35,230 nucleotides of DNA from NCBI GenBank assembly GCA_900466475.1, contig UBMI01000024.1:1-35230 (forward strand). Reading direction: 5' to 3'. The DNA is from Hyphomicrobiales bacterium (GTDB lineage: Bacteria; Pseudomonadota; Alphaproteobacteria; Rhizobiales; Rhizobiaceae). The position numbers and the translations under genes were made by a program. Shown here piece by piece: positions 1 through 7,726 of the stretch. The notes under the pieces were generated by a model. The model made no database searches, had not been told where the DNA came from, and was given only the letters and a program-made list of their open reading frames with translations. The stretch's first letter is position 1; every line of letters starts with the position of its first letter.

Positions 1-25
1 TCGGAAAGATCGCGCCGCGCTTTTC

Positions 26-295
26 TTATTCGCCCTTCTTCTCTTCTTCCGTTGCCGGCTTGTCTGCCTCTTCCTCATCATCGGAAGTGACCACTGCCGC
101 CGTCTCCGGCGGTTTCGGATCGAAGGTCCAGATCAGCATATAGAAGGAATAGGCGCCGGCGCCGCCCGCGAGCACGCCCCAGAAGGGGTCGCCGCCGATG
201 AATTCGAAGATCGCCCATCCGAAGCAGACCACCACGATAAGGATACGAACCCAAAGGTGTCGATAGGTCGGGTGGTTGGGATCGATCAGCTGCAT
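26..295 (-). CDS. small membrane protein of unknown function
   Basis: An 89-residue protein I do not recognise by name. It has one or two hydrophobic segments (about residues 16-35 and 38-57), so it probably sits in the inner membrane, and an acidic, lysine-containing tail (EEEADKPATEEEKKGE) likely to be cytoplasmic. The start ATG lies at 293-295 with a weak purine-rich stretch just upstream. It is divergent from idhA and shares the 176-bp gap with it. Codon use is normal for the window. The call as a real gene rests on length, hydrophobic pattern and GC-rich third positions; no function can be assigned. Confidence 0.7.
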   Translation of the reverse strand: MQLIDPNHPTYRHLWVRILIVVVCFGWAIFEFIGGDPFWGVLAGGAGAYSFYMLIWTFDPKPPETAAVVTSDDEEEADKPATEEEKKGE

Positions 296-361
296 CTTTG
301 TCTCATTGTTGTGATAACGCGCCTCACTGCTGTGATGACATCACTTGTCTTTAGGATGGAA

Positions 362-375
362 TTCACAAATGTGAA
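362..375. promoter_or_regulatory. perfect 14-bp palindrome upstream of idhA
   Basis: TTCACAAATGTGAA is a perfect dyad (TTCACA-AA-TGTGAA) in the gap between the small membrane gene and idhA. It could be an operator for either gene. The regulator is unknown. Confidence 0.4.
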
Positions 376-408
376 AGAGCCGCGGGCTTGACGCGGCGAA
401 TGGAAAAT

Positions 409-422
409 GGAATGAAAATTCC
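409..422. promoter_or_regulatory. candidate IolR operator (GGAA-N6-TTCC)
   Basis: GGAA TGAAAA TTCC lies 50 bp before the idhA start, inside a slightly longer dyad TGGAAT-GAAA-ATTCCA (408-423). From memory, the Sinorhizobium meliloti inositol repressor IolR was proposed to recognise GGAA-N6-TTCC upstream of idhA and the iol genes, which matches exactly here. Binding is inferred. Confidence 0.55.
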
Positions 423-471
423 AAACTTATATCAATTCGGTTTATTTGTTCCGAATATAGGGAGGCAGTAA

Positions 472-1464
472 ATGACAGTGAGATTTGGTCTTCTCGGCGC
501 CGGCCGCATCGGCAAGGTCCATGCAAAGGCCGTCAGCGGCGATGCCAATGCAAAGCTCGTAGCCGTCGCCGACGCCTTCCCGCAGGCTGCCGAAGCAATT
601 GCTTCCGCCTATGGCTGCGAAGTGCGCACGATCGAAGCGATCGAAGCCGCCAAGGATATTGACGCCGTCGTCATCTGCACGCCGACCGATACCCATGCCG
701 ACCTGATCGAGCGCTTCGCCCGCGCCGGCAAGGCGATCTTCTGCGAAAAGCCCATCGATCTCGATGTTGCCCGCGTCAAGGCCTGCATCAAGGTCGTGGA
801 AGAGACCGGCGCCAAGCTGATGGTCGGCTTCAACCGCCGCTTCGACCCGCATTTCATGGCCGTTCGCAAGGTCATCGACGACGGCAAGATCGGTGACGTC
901 GAGATGGTAACGATCACCTCGCGCGATCCGGGCGCCCCGCCGGTCGATTACATCAAGCGTTCGGGCGGCATCTTCCGCGACATGACGATCCACGATTTCG
1001 ACATGGCCCGCTTCCTGCTCGGCGAAGAGCCGGTCTCGGTCGTGGCAACCGCCGCAGTCCTCGTCGACAAGGCGATCGGCGAAGCCGGCGACTATGACAG
1101 CGTCTCCGTCATCCTGCAGACCGCCTCGGGCAAGCAGGCCATCATCTCCAACTCGCGCCGCGCCACCTATGGCTATGACCAGCGCATCGAGGCGCACGGT
1201 TCCAAGGGCGTCGTGTCGGCCGAGAACCAGCGCCCGGTCTCGATCGAAGTCGCAAATGGCGAAGGCTATACCCGCCCGCCGCTGCACGATTTCTTCATGA
1301 CCCGCTATACCGAAGCCTATGCCAACGAGATCGCAAGCTTCATCTCCGCGATCGAAAAGGGCTCGAAGATCTCTCCATCGGGCGCCGACGGCCTGGCCGC
1401 TCTCGCGCTCGCGGATGCCGCCGTCCAGTCCGTCAAGGAAGGCAAGCTCATAAAGATCGGCTGA
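472..1464 (+). CDS. idhA: myo-inositol 2-dehydrogenase (Gfo/Idh/MocA family)
   Basis: NAD-dependent oxidation of myo-inositol to 2-keto-myo-inositol (scyllo-inosose), the first cytoplasmic step of inositol catabolism. The 330-residue protein has an N-terminal Rossmann motif (GAGRIG, residues 9-14), the family EKP motif (residues 92-94, the lysine being catalytic), and the C-terminal-domain segment GGIFRDMTIHDFD with D170 and H174 in the substrate-binding and catalytic positions of inositol dehydrogenases. The start is supported by GGGAGG at 460-465. It stands alone, with a candidate IolR site upstream and a strong terminator downstream. Other Gfo/Idh/MocA enzymes share these motifs, but overall length and sequence fit rhizobial IdhA/IolG well. 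Rhizobia use inositol in soil and rhizosphere. Confidence 0.9.
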   Translation: MTVRFGLLGAGRIGKVHAKAVSGDANAKLVAVADAFPQAAEAIASAYGCEVRTIEAIEAAKDIDAVVICTPTDTHADLIERFARAGKAIFCEKPIDLDVARVKACIKVVEETGAKLMVGFNRRFDPHFMAVRKVIDDGKIGDVEMVTITSRDPGAPPVDYIKRSGGIFRDMTIHDFDMARFLLGEEPVSVVATAAVLVDKAIGEAGDYDSVSVILQTASGKQAIISNSRRATYGYDQRIEAHGSKGVVSAENQRPVSIEVANGEGYTRPPLHDFFMTRYTEAYANEIASFISAIEKGSKISPSGADGLAALALADAAVQSVKEGKLIKIG

Positions 1465-1491
1465 CCGCCCTCTCCCGACGGTCGCCATCAT

Positions 1492-1525
1492 GAGAAATGG
1501 CCGGGCACCCGCCCGGCCATTTCTC
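1492..1525 (+). terminator. strong terminator after idhA
   Basis: A perfect 15-bp stem (GAGAAATGGCCGGGC paired with GCCCGGCCATTTCTC) closes on a 4-nt loop (ACCC), 27 bp after the idhA stop. The A/T-rich base of the stem could let it work in both directions. Confidence 0.85.
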
Positions 1526-1587
1526 GTTTGAAGCGTTTGGCTCAAAGCCCCCTCCCCACAAGGAAAAGGGGATTTCCACGGTGCCTG

Positions 1588-1784
1588 CCCCTTCGCCCCA
1601 TCGGGGAGAAGGTGGCCCGAAGGGTCGGATGAGGGGGCCGCGAGCATAAAGGCGGGCTGGTCCAACCTAGCGGCGTGCTCTAAGGCCTAAACGGTATTAT
1701 AACGGATGCTTAAAGAAATATCTGCCGGCGCTTAGGCCCCCTCATCCGCCCTTCGGGCACCTTCTCCCCGATGGGGCGAAGGGG
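1588..1784. repeat. pair of inverted rhizobial intergenic repeats
   Basis: Two near-identical copies of a GC-rich repeat lie in opposite orientation: arm 1 at 1588-1639 and arm 2 at 1735-1784, with a 95-bp spacer that includes a more AT-rich stretch. Each arm is itself palindromic (around CCCCATCGGGG in arm 1 and CCCCGATGGGG in arm 2). Sequences of this type are common between genes in Rhizobium and Agrobacterium. The 327-bp gap between idhA and the ROK gene holds only the terminator and this element; I see no coding sequence. Confidence 0.8.
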
Positions 1785-1791
1785 GGAGCGA

Positions 1792-3015
1792 CTAATCTCC
1801 GCCCTGCACACCCGCCACGACGATATCCTCATCGACGACGGCCAGCGCGCGATTCAAATGTCCTTCGAAGACGAGAATCTGTTCGTCGGCGACGACCCTG
1901 AGGTCAGGCATGCCCTCCATGCGCACCACATGGGATTGGCCGAGCCCCTCCTCGATCCCCTGCCACAGCAGATCGTAATAGCGCGTGCCCGGCCCGGTGA
2001 TCGCGATCGGCATGCGCTCGGTCAGGCTCAGCATGCGCGACAGGCCGTTTCCGAGGGCAAGCCCCGCCTGCCGGAACGCAAAGCCCGAAATGCGGTGGCC
2101 CTGCCGCGCCCTGGCTGCGATCTTGTCGAGCTCGGCAAGCGGCACGAACTTTGCCGGGATCGTATCCAGCGGCACTTCGAAGGCGGTGCGCAGGATGGCG
2201 TAGAAACCGGCATAGGCCTCGATGCAGCCGCGCGTGCCGCAGCGGCAAAGCCCGCCATTGGCCATATGCAGCATGTGCCCGAAATTGGGCGCCGAGACGT
2301 CATGCCCGCCATGGCTGGTTCGCCTGATAATGCCGAGCCCAATACTGTGGCCGAGCGAAAGGGCCGCCAGCGAGCGGAAATCGCCGCCCTTCACATTCTC
2401 CTCATGCGCGCCCAGCGCGGCGGCGACCAGCAGCGTCTCGTTGTCGAGAATGACCTTCGCCTTCCACTCCGGCTTGAGCGCCAGTTCGAAATCGATCTGG
2501 TCGCTGCCGAAGATCGGCGACCAGACGAGAACCGGCTCGGAGGAATTGACCAGCCCCTTGCTGCTGATCGAGATGAGCAGCACCTTGTCCCGCTCGATGC
2601 GCGAGCGCGACAGGATGCGCTCGAGCCCCTGCCGCACCCCGTTCACGAACCGGCCTGCGCCTGCGGGATCATGCGACCTGTCCTCGCTGAAACGATCGAT
2701 CAGCTTGCCCGAATAATCGACCAGCGAATATTGCACGGCATCCGAGGAGATGATGACGACGATGAGATAGCCGCAGTCGCGCCGCTGGCGCAAAAGCACG
2801 CGCGGGCGCCCTCGCCCGCTGGCCGCCTGCTGCTCGGATTTTTCGATCACATGCGCCTTTTCGAGATCGGCCGTGATCGCAGAAACGGTCGCGGACGAAA
2901 GCCGCGTAAAATCGGATATTTCAGTATGAGCAAGCGCCCCGTGGCGGCGGAGAGTGGCGAGCACGAGCACGCTGTTTCTCTGCCGTACGAGCTCCGTGCT
3001 CGACTTGGTCAGCAT
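1792..3015 (-). CDS. ROK-family transcriptional regulator, likely xylose-operon repressor
   Basis: A 407-residue protein with an N-terminal winged helix-turn-helix (about residues 12-60, including LSSATVSAITADLEK) and a C-terminal ROK sugar-kinase-like domain. The ROK zinc motif is visible as CRCGTRGC (C257, C259, C264) with H247 before it. Where ROK kinases carry the catalytic Asp (typically NDAN), this protein has DNETLL, with Glu in that position, consistent with a sugar-sensing regulator and not an active kinase. It is divergent from xylF across a 226-bp gap that holds a promoter and a perfect palindrome. By analogy with Bacillus-type XylR (also ROK), it probably represses xylFHG and is relieved by a pentose; this is inferred from position. 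E. coli XylR is unrelated (AraC family). Confidence 0.85.
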   Translation of the reverse strand: MLTKSSTELVRQRNSVLVLATLRRHGALAHTEISDFTRLSSATVSAITADLEKAHVIEKSEQQAASGRGRPRVLLRQRRDCGYLIVVIISSDAVQYSLVDYSGKLIDRFSEDRSHDPAGAGRFVNGVRQGLERILSRSRIERDKVLLISISSKGLVNSSEPVLVWSPIFGSDQIDFELALKPEWKAKVILDNETLLVAAALGAHEENVKGGDFRSLAALSLGHSIGLGIIRRTSHGGHDVSAPNFGHMLHMANGGLCRCGTRGCIEAYAGFYAILRTAFEVPLDTIPAKFVPLAELDKIAARARQGHRISGFAFRQAGLALGNGLSRMLSLTERMPIAITGPGTRYYDLLWQGIEEGLGQSHVVRMEGMPDLRVVADEQILVFEGHLNRALAVVDEDIVVAGVQGGD

Positions 3016-3108
3016 CTATCGCCGCCCTCTTCCCCGTTCGTTCCGCCCCTCATTGCCACAGCATCTCCGGCCGCTTTCGTCAAAGGAAATTAAGCCGGTA
3101 GTGCGGTG

Positions 3109-3157
3109 TTGACAGTTGAAAAAATCTCTGACACTAAATTTCTCGACTGTCGAGAAA
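3109..3157 (+). promoter_or_regulatory. xylF promoter region with 19-bp palindromic operator
   Basis: A consensus -35 box TTGACA is at 3109-3114. A weak -10 candidate overlaps 3132-3140. Immediately after is a perfect palindrome TTTCTCGAC-T-GTCGAGAAA (3139-3157), placed where a bound repressor would block RNA polymerase. The adjacent divergent ROK protein is the natural candidate ligand-controlled repressor. The -10 assignment is uncertain. Confidence 0.6.
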
Positions 3158-3241
3158 AAAATCCGAACCTTTCTGGACAGGCTTTCGCGGTGGCCGGAGG
3201 AGCAATGGCTGGGCCGGCTGCAATTCACTCGGGAGGACATT

Positions 3242-4282
3242 ATGAAGTCTATTTATAAGCTGATGGCAGGCGCTGCCATCCTCGTTTCGCTGCAGTCGGC
3301 TGCCATGGCTGCCGACCTCGTCGTTGGCGTTTCCTGGTCGAACTTCCAGGAAGAGCGTTGGAAGACGGACGAAGCAGCAATCAAGAAGGCTCTGGAAGCC
3401 AAGGGCGCAAAGTACATTTCCGCTGACGCACAGTCTTCGGCTGCAAAGCAGCTCACCGACGTCGAGTCGCTGATCTCCCAGGGCGCAAACGCTCTCATCA
3501 TTCTCGCTCAGGACTCCGACGCAATCGGCCCGGCTGTTGAAAAAGCCGCCAGCGAAGGTATCCCGGTCGTCGGTTACGACCGCCTGATCGAAAACCCGTC
3601 TGCCTTCTACATCACCTTCGACAACAAGGAAGTCGGCCGCCTGCAGGCTCAGGAAGTCTTCAAGGTCAAGCCGGAAGGCAACTACGTCTTCATCAAGGGC
3701 TCGTCCTCCGACCCGAACGCTGACTTCCTCTTCGCAGGTCAGCAGGAAGTCCTGAAGGCTGCAATCGACGCCGGCAAGATCAAGAATGTCGGCGAAGCCT
3801 ATACCGACGGCTGGCTGCCGCAGAACGCTCAGCGCAACATGGAGCAGTTCCTGACCGCCAACAACAACAAGGTTGACGCCGTTGTTGCTTCCAACGACGG
3901 TACTGCCGGTGGCGCCGTCGCCGCTCTCGACGCACAGGGCCTCGCCGGCTCCGTTCCGGTTTCCGGCCAGGACGCCGACAAGGCTGCTCTGAACCGCATC
4001 GCTCTCGGCACGCAGACGGTTTCGGTCTGGAAGGACAGCCGTGAACTCGGAAAGCGCGCTGCTGAAATCGCTCTCGATCTCGCCGGCGGCACGGCCCTCG
4101 ACAAGGTTGCAGGCGTGCAGACCTTCGAAGGCGGCCCGAAGAAGGTGAAGATGCAGTCGATCTTCCTGACCCCGCTTGCCATCACCAAGGACAACCTGAA
4201 CGTCGTCATCGACGCCGGCTGGATCTCCAAGGCTGAAGCCTGCCAGGGCGTCAAGGCCGGTTCCGTCAAGGCTTGCGACTAA
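3242..4282 (+). CDS. xylF: xylose-type ABC transporter periplasmic binding protein
   Basis: Periplasmic sugar-binding protein, 346 residues. It has a Sec signal peptide (MKSIYKLMAGAAILVSLQSA, cleavage likely after AMA) and a mature type I periplasmic-binding fold. It aligns by eye with E. coli XylF over much of its length: FYITFDNKEVGRLQA, DGWLPQNAQ, LTANNNKVDAVVASNDGTAGG and SGQDAD have close counterparts there, so D-xylose is the likely ligand. The frame is open further upstream, but the ATG at 3242 is chosen because it has a strong GGGAGGA at 3230-3236 and begins the signal peptide. It heads the xylF-xylH-xylG set; a GC-rich stem-loop after the gene may favour its over-expression relative to the membrane genes, as is common for binding proteins. 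Confidence 0.88.
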   Translation: MKSIYKLMAGAAILVSLQSAAMAADLVVGVSWSNFQEERWKTDEAAIKKALEAKGAKYISADAQSSAAKQLTDVESLISQGANALIILAQDSDAIGPAVEKAASEGIPVVGYDRLIENPSAFYITFDNKEVGRLQAQEVFKVKPEGNYVFIKGSSSDPNADFLFAGQQEVLKAAIDAGKIKNVGEAYTDGWLPQNAQRNMEQFLTANNNKVDAVVASNDGTAGGAVAALDAQGLAGSVPVSGQDADKAALNRIALGTQTVSVWKDSRELGKRAAEIALDLAGGTALDKVAGVQTFEGGPKKVKMQSIFLTPLAITKDNLNVVIDAGWISKAEACQGVKAGSVKACD

Positions 4283-4307
4283 TCCTCGCCTGACGATCTG
4301 AACTATC

Positions 4308-4337
4308 GGCGCCGCAGCGGCCCTCCGCTGCGGCGCC
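4308..4337 (+). terminator. GC-rich stem-loop between xylF and xylH
   Basis: A perfect 13-bp stem GGCGCCGCAGCGG / CCGCTGCGGCGCC closes on CCCT. No T-tract follows, so it is more likely an mRNA-stabilising or attenuating hairpin at the xylF 3' end than a full terminator. The 259-bp xylF-xylH gap otherwise shows nothing coding. Confidence 0.6.
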
Positions 4338-4541
4338 GGATGCGGATGAAGCCCACTCGATGGTGCTTCTCCGTTCTCGCGCACATCGCGGATGCTTTGA
4401 TTCCCTGCCAGAATAGTGCCGTTGTGATCGGCTATTTTCGGAAGCGTCCCGGTGGTCACAACAAGAACAGGGCGGTCATCGGCCAGCTATTCCCATCAGG
4501 AGCAGGCCTGCGCCCAAACAAATGGGGGAAACGGCAAACCC

Positions 4542-5852
4542 ATGGCAGACATCACCCAATCGACCTCGTCCGGCCCGCGCACGGCAGTTGAAGGCCCCTT
4601 CACGCGCTTCCTGCGGGCAACGGAAATAGACACCCGCCTTCTTGGCATGATCGGCGCATTGCTGGTCATCTGGGTCGGCTTCCACTTCTATACCGGCGGC
4701 CTGTTCCTCACGCCCCGAAACCTCTGGAACCTCTCTGTCCAGACCACCGAAATCGCGGTTCTCGCGACCGGCATGGTGCTGGTCATCGTCACCAGAAACA
4801 TCGACCTGTCGATCGGCTCGATCCTTGGCTTCGTCGCCATGATCATGGGTGTGGTCCAGGCGAAGTTCCTGCCGCAATATCTCGGCTTCGACAATTCCTT
4901 CACCTGGGTGATCACGCTCATCGCCGGCCTCCTCGTCGGCTCGGCCATCGGCCTGCTCCAGGGCGTCATCATCGCCTTCCTCGGCGTGCCGTCCTTCATC
5001 GTCACGCTCGGCGGCTTCCTCGCCTGGCGCGGCCTTGCCTGGTATGTCACGAGCGGCCAGACGGTCGCCCCCCTCGACACCACCTTCCGCATCATGGGCG
5101 GCGGTGCCGAAGGCGCGATCGGCGCCACCTGGAGCTGGATCATCGGTGCGGCTGCCTGCGTGCTGATCGTCGTCTCGATCATCGGCTCGCGCCACCAGCG
5201 CCGGCGCTTCAACTTCCCGCGCCGCCCGCTCTGGGCAGAATATGTCCTCGGCATCCTCGGCTGTGCAATGGTGCTCGGCGCGATCTGGGTATCCACGATA
5301 TATTACTGGCCGCCGGCGATCGCCAAGCGCTATGCCGAGGCCAATAACATCACCATGCCGGAAGGCGGGCTGATGATCCCCTACGGCATTGCCGTGCCGG
5401 TGCTGATCGCCATCCTCGTCGGCATCGTCATGACCTTCATCGCCACGCGTCTCCGCTTCGGCCGCTATGTCTTCGCGATCGGCGGCAACCCGGAAGCAGC
5501 CGAGCTCGCCGGTATCAAGACCCGCTGGGTCACCGTGCGCATCTTCGCGCTGATGGGCTTCCTCGCAGCCGTCGCCGCCGCAATCTCCACGGCACGCCTC
5601 AACGCCGCCGCCAACTCGCAGGGCACGACCTACGAACTCTATACGATCGCAGCAGCCGTTATCGGCGGCACGTCGCTCGCAGGCGGCACCGGCACGATTG
5701 CCGGCGCCATGCTCGGCGCGCTCGTCATGCAGTCTCTGCAGTCGGGCATGGGTCTCGCCAATGTCGACACGCCCATCCAGAACGTCGTCGTCGGCGCGGT
5801 GCTCGTCATTGCCGTCTGGCTCGACACTGTCTATCGCTCCCGTGCGAAGTAA
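4542..5852 (+). CDS. xylH: xylose-type ABC transporter permease
   Basis: Inner-membrane permease, 436 residues, with about ten hydrophobic segments and motifs of the BPD_transp_2 (ribose/xylose) permease family: GMVLVIVTRNIDLSIGS near the N-terminus, GVPSFIVTLGG, and GRYVFAIGGNPEAAELAGI in the cytoplasmic coupling region. The frame is open from 4452, but the ATG at 4542 follows GGGGGAA at 4524-4530 and matches the expected N-terminus. It has a longer middle section with two polar loops (after about residue 200), as in XylH-type permeases, compared with about 330 residues for RbsC. It is followed 14 bp later by xylG. It presumably forms a homodimeric channel with XylG on the inside and XylF delivering sugar. 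Confidence 0.88.
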   Translation: MADITQSTSSGPRTAVEGPFTRFLRATEIDTRLLGMIGALLVIWVGFHFYTGGLFLTPRNLWNLSVQTTEIAVLATGMVLVIVTRNIDLSIGSILGFVAMIMGVVQAKFLPQYLGFDNSFTWVITLIAGLLVGSAIGLLQGVIIAFLGVPSFIVTLGGFLAWRGLAWYVTSGQTVAPLDTTFRIMGGGAEGAIGATWSWIIGAAACVLIVVSIIGSRHQRRRFNFPRRPLWAEYVLGILGCAMVLGAIWVSTIYYWPPAIAKRYAEANNITMPEGGLMIPYGIAVPVLIAILVGIVMTFIATRLRFGRYVFAIGGNPEAAELAGIKTRWVTVRIFALMGFLAAVAAAISTARLNAAANSQGTTYELYTIAAAVIGGTSLAGGTGTIAGAMLGALVMQSLQSGMGLANVDTPIQNVVVGAVLVIAVWLDTVYRSRAK

Positions 5853-5866
5853 GAGGAGTACGAACC

Positions 5867-6649
5867 ATGGCTGAACAACGCACTCCCCTTGTCGAACTGA
5901 AGAATATCTCGATCTCCTTCGGCGGTATCCACGCCGTCGACAATGCCTCCGTCGATCTCTACCCCGGTGAAGTCGTGGCCCTTCTCGGCCATAACGGCGC
6001 CGGCAAGTCGACCCTGATCAAGATCCTCTCCGGCGCCTACAAGCGTGATAGCGGCGAGATCCTGATCAATGGCGAACCGGCCGACATCCGCAATCCGCGC
6101 GATGCCAAGAAGTTCGGCATCGAGACGATCTACCAGACGCTCGCCGTCGCCGATAACGTCGACGCCGCCGCCAACCTCTATCTCGGCCGCGAGCTGAAGA
6201 CCCGCTGGGGCACGCTCGACGATGTCGCGATGGAACATTCCGCCCGCGAGGTGATGGGCCGCCTGAACCCGAACTTCAAGCGCTTCAAGGAGCCGGTCAA
6301 GGCACTGTCGGGCGGCCAGCGCCAGTCCGTCGCCATTGCCCGCGCCATCCTGTTCAACGCCCGCATCCTGATCATGGACGAGCCGACGGCAGCCCTTGGC
6401 CCCCAGGAAACGGCACAGGTCGGCGAACTCATCAAGCAGCTGAAAAAGGAAGGCATCGGCATCTTCCTTATCAGCCACGACATCCACGACGTCTTCGACC
6501 TCGCCGACCGCGTCTCTGTCATGAAAAACGGCCAGGTCGTCGGCCACGCCCGCACCGAGGATGTCACCAAGGACGAGGTGCTCGGCATGATCATCCTCGG
6601 CAAGGTGCCCCCGAAGGCCATCCCCGGCCCCGGCGCCATGCAGGTCTGA
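5867..6649 (+). CDS. xylG: xylose-type ABC transporter ATPase, single NBD
   Basis: ATP-binding subunit, 260 residues. Walker A is GHNGAGKST (41-49), Q-loop Q90, signature LSGGQ (147-151), Walker B ILIMDEP (167-173), and H-loop H204. E. coli XylG and most ribose-class ATPases are about 500 residues with two fused nucleotide-binding domains; this one has a single domain, like FrcA-type ATPases of rhizobia, so it probably works as a homodimer. The RBS GAGGAG (5853-5858) precedes the ATG. It ends the operon, and a terminator follows at 6671. Confidence 0.87.
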   Translation: MAEQRTPLVELKNISISFGGIHAVDNASVDLYPGEVVALLGHNGAGKSTLIKILSGAYKRDSGEILINGEPADIRNPRDAKKFGIETIYQTLAVADNVDAAANLYLGRELKTRWGTLDDVAMEHSAREVMGRLNPNFKRFKEPVKALSGGQRQSVAIARAILFNARILIMDEPTAALGPQETAQVGELIKQLKKEGIGIFLISHDIHDVFDLADRVSVMKNGQVVGHARTEDVTKDEVLGMIILGKVPPKAIPGPGAMQV

Positions 6650-6670
6650 CATAAGCAGCATCCAGCAAGC

Positions 6671-6705
6671 AAACTCCGCCGCCCGAAAGGCCCGGCGGAG
6701 TTTTC
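6671..6705 (+). terminator. terminator of the xyl operon
   Basis: The hairpin AAACTCCGCCG ... CGGCGGAGTTTT, with loop CCCGAAAGGCC, lies 22 bp after the xylG stop and ends in a T-run. Its arms are A/T-flanked, so it may also terminate the convergent TPR gene. Confidence 0.85.
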
Positions 6706-6715
6706 ATTTGCGGCA

Positions 6716-7477
6716 TCAGTCCGCAGCCGCAGCAAGGGTCGCAAGCCGCGCCAGCCTGACAGGCTCATCCCGCACGAAGGACGCATTCTCCGAGAGGATC
6801 GCTTGCGCCCGCGCCGCAAAGCGCTGCGCTTCCGCCATCTTGCCCTTCATCGCATAACATTCGGCCAACTCTTCATAGACATAAGGCGCCGCATCATTGG
6901 CCGCATCCGCAAGCGCCACGACCCTCTCCCCAAGCGCAATCGCCTCATCCACCCGCGACAATGCCCGGAGCGTACGCACGACCGCATACCGCGCCACCTT
7001 CAGCGTCTGTGCGTTGCCGGAGGTCTCCCGGATCGCCTCATCCCGCCGGAAGGCGCCAAGCGCATCCTCGAAGCGCCCCGCCTCGAAATAGGTCCAGCCG
7101 AGATTGTGATGCAACATGCCTCGCCAATGCGGGCTTGCGCGTTGCGCCTCGATATAATCGAGCGCCACCGCCACCCACCGTTCGGCCGCCTCGACATCGG
7201 ACGCGATCGCCAGCATATGCGCCGCATCGACAGCCAGATCATGGTCCCCTGCCCGCTGCGCTAGTTCCCATGCCTCGCCAAAGAACGGCAGCGCCCGCGC
7301 CGGCTCCCCCGCACTGTTGAAAAGCCGCCCCCGCTCGATCGCAATCCACGCCCGCGCCCCAGCATCCTCGCCAGCCTGCGCCACGGCTCCATCCAGGATC
7401 TCATGCCCCAACACAAAATTCCCGGAAAGCCCCGCAAACCGCGCCCGCCGCGCCAGATCGAAAACCGCTTCGCCCAT
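6716..7477 (-). CDS. tetratricopeptide-repeat protein
   Basis: A 253-residue soluble protein made of helical repeats with TPR-like spacing: segments such as ARAWIAIERGRLFNSAGEPARALPFFGEA, HHNLGWTYFEAGRFEDALGAFRRDEAI and YEELAECYAMKGKMAEAQRFAARAQAIL each show the W/L-G-Y-A-P pattern of the family. No signal peptide or catalytic domain is visible, so a protein-binding scaffold role is the most that can be said. It is convergent with xylG and shares its terminator region. Codon use is GC-rich and typical. The start at 7475-7477 has GGGATGAG upstream as a moderate ribosome site. Confidence 0.85.
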   Translation of the reverse strand: MGEAVFDLARRARFAGLSGNFVLGHEILDGAVAQAGEDAGARAWIAIERGRLFNSAGEPARALPFFGEAWELAQRAGDHDLAVDAAHMLAIASDVEAAERWVAVALDYIEAQRASPHWRGMLHHNLGWTYFEAGRFEDALGAFRRDEAIRETSGNAQTLKVARYAVVRTLRALSRVDEAIALGERVVALADAANDAAPYVYEELAECYAMKGKMAEAQRFAARAQAILSENASFVRDEPVRLARLATLAAAAD

Positions 7478-7649
7478 CTCATCCCCGATGAAAACCTAAC
7501 CATCTGAGGAAGCTTTTAGCGACGCCCCATCGCCTTGAAAATCCCGGATAACAGCAACGAGCAGAAATTCCGCGAACTTCGCGATTGAAGCAGAGCCAAA
7601 GCTAGGCTAAGAACCACATCATCGGACGACGAGTCACATCGTCAGGCAT

Positions 7650-7726
7650 GCACCCGTAGCTCAGCTGGATAGAGTGTTGGATTCCGATTCCAAAGGTCAC
7701 AGGTTCGAATCCTGTCGGGTGCGCCA
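7650..7726 (+). tRNA. tRNA-Arg (anticodon CCG)
   Basis: The 77-nt cloverleaf is complete. Acceptor stem GCACCCG (7650-7656) pairs with CGGGTGC (7716-7722), followed by discriminator G and an encoded CCA (7724-7726). The D arm is GCTCAGCTGGATAGAGT. The anticodon arm TTGGA-TTCCGAT-TCCAA gives anticodon CCG, reading CGG (arginine). The T arm is AGG-TTCGAAT-CCT. tRNA-Arg genes are frequent integration targets for phages and islands, and a phage-gene remnant starts 0.5 kb downstream. Confidence 0.95.

Noticed and set aside
442..1665. Long minus-strand frame opposite idhA
   Set aside because: It is a shadow of a high-GC gene, with low-complexity Arg/Gly/Asp composition and no ribosome site; it also runs through the terminator and repeat.
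1588..1784. CRISPR array or insertion sequence
   Set aside because: There are only two copies, inverted, with no regular spacers, no transposase and no cas genes in the window.
1771..3093. Long plus-strand frame opposite the ROK regulator
   Set aside because: Its composition is Arg/His/Pro-rich and antisense to a clear ROK protein, so it is a GC-driven shadow.
3134..4459. Long minus-strand frame opposite xylF
   Set aside because: No motif or ribosome site; it is explained by the codon bias of xylF.
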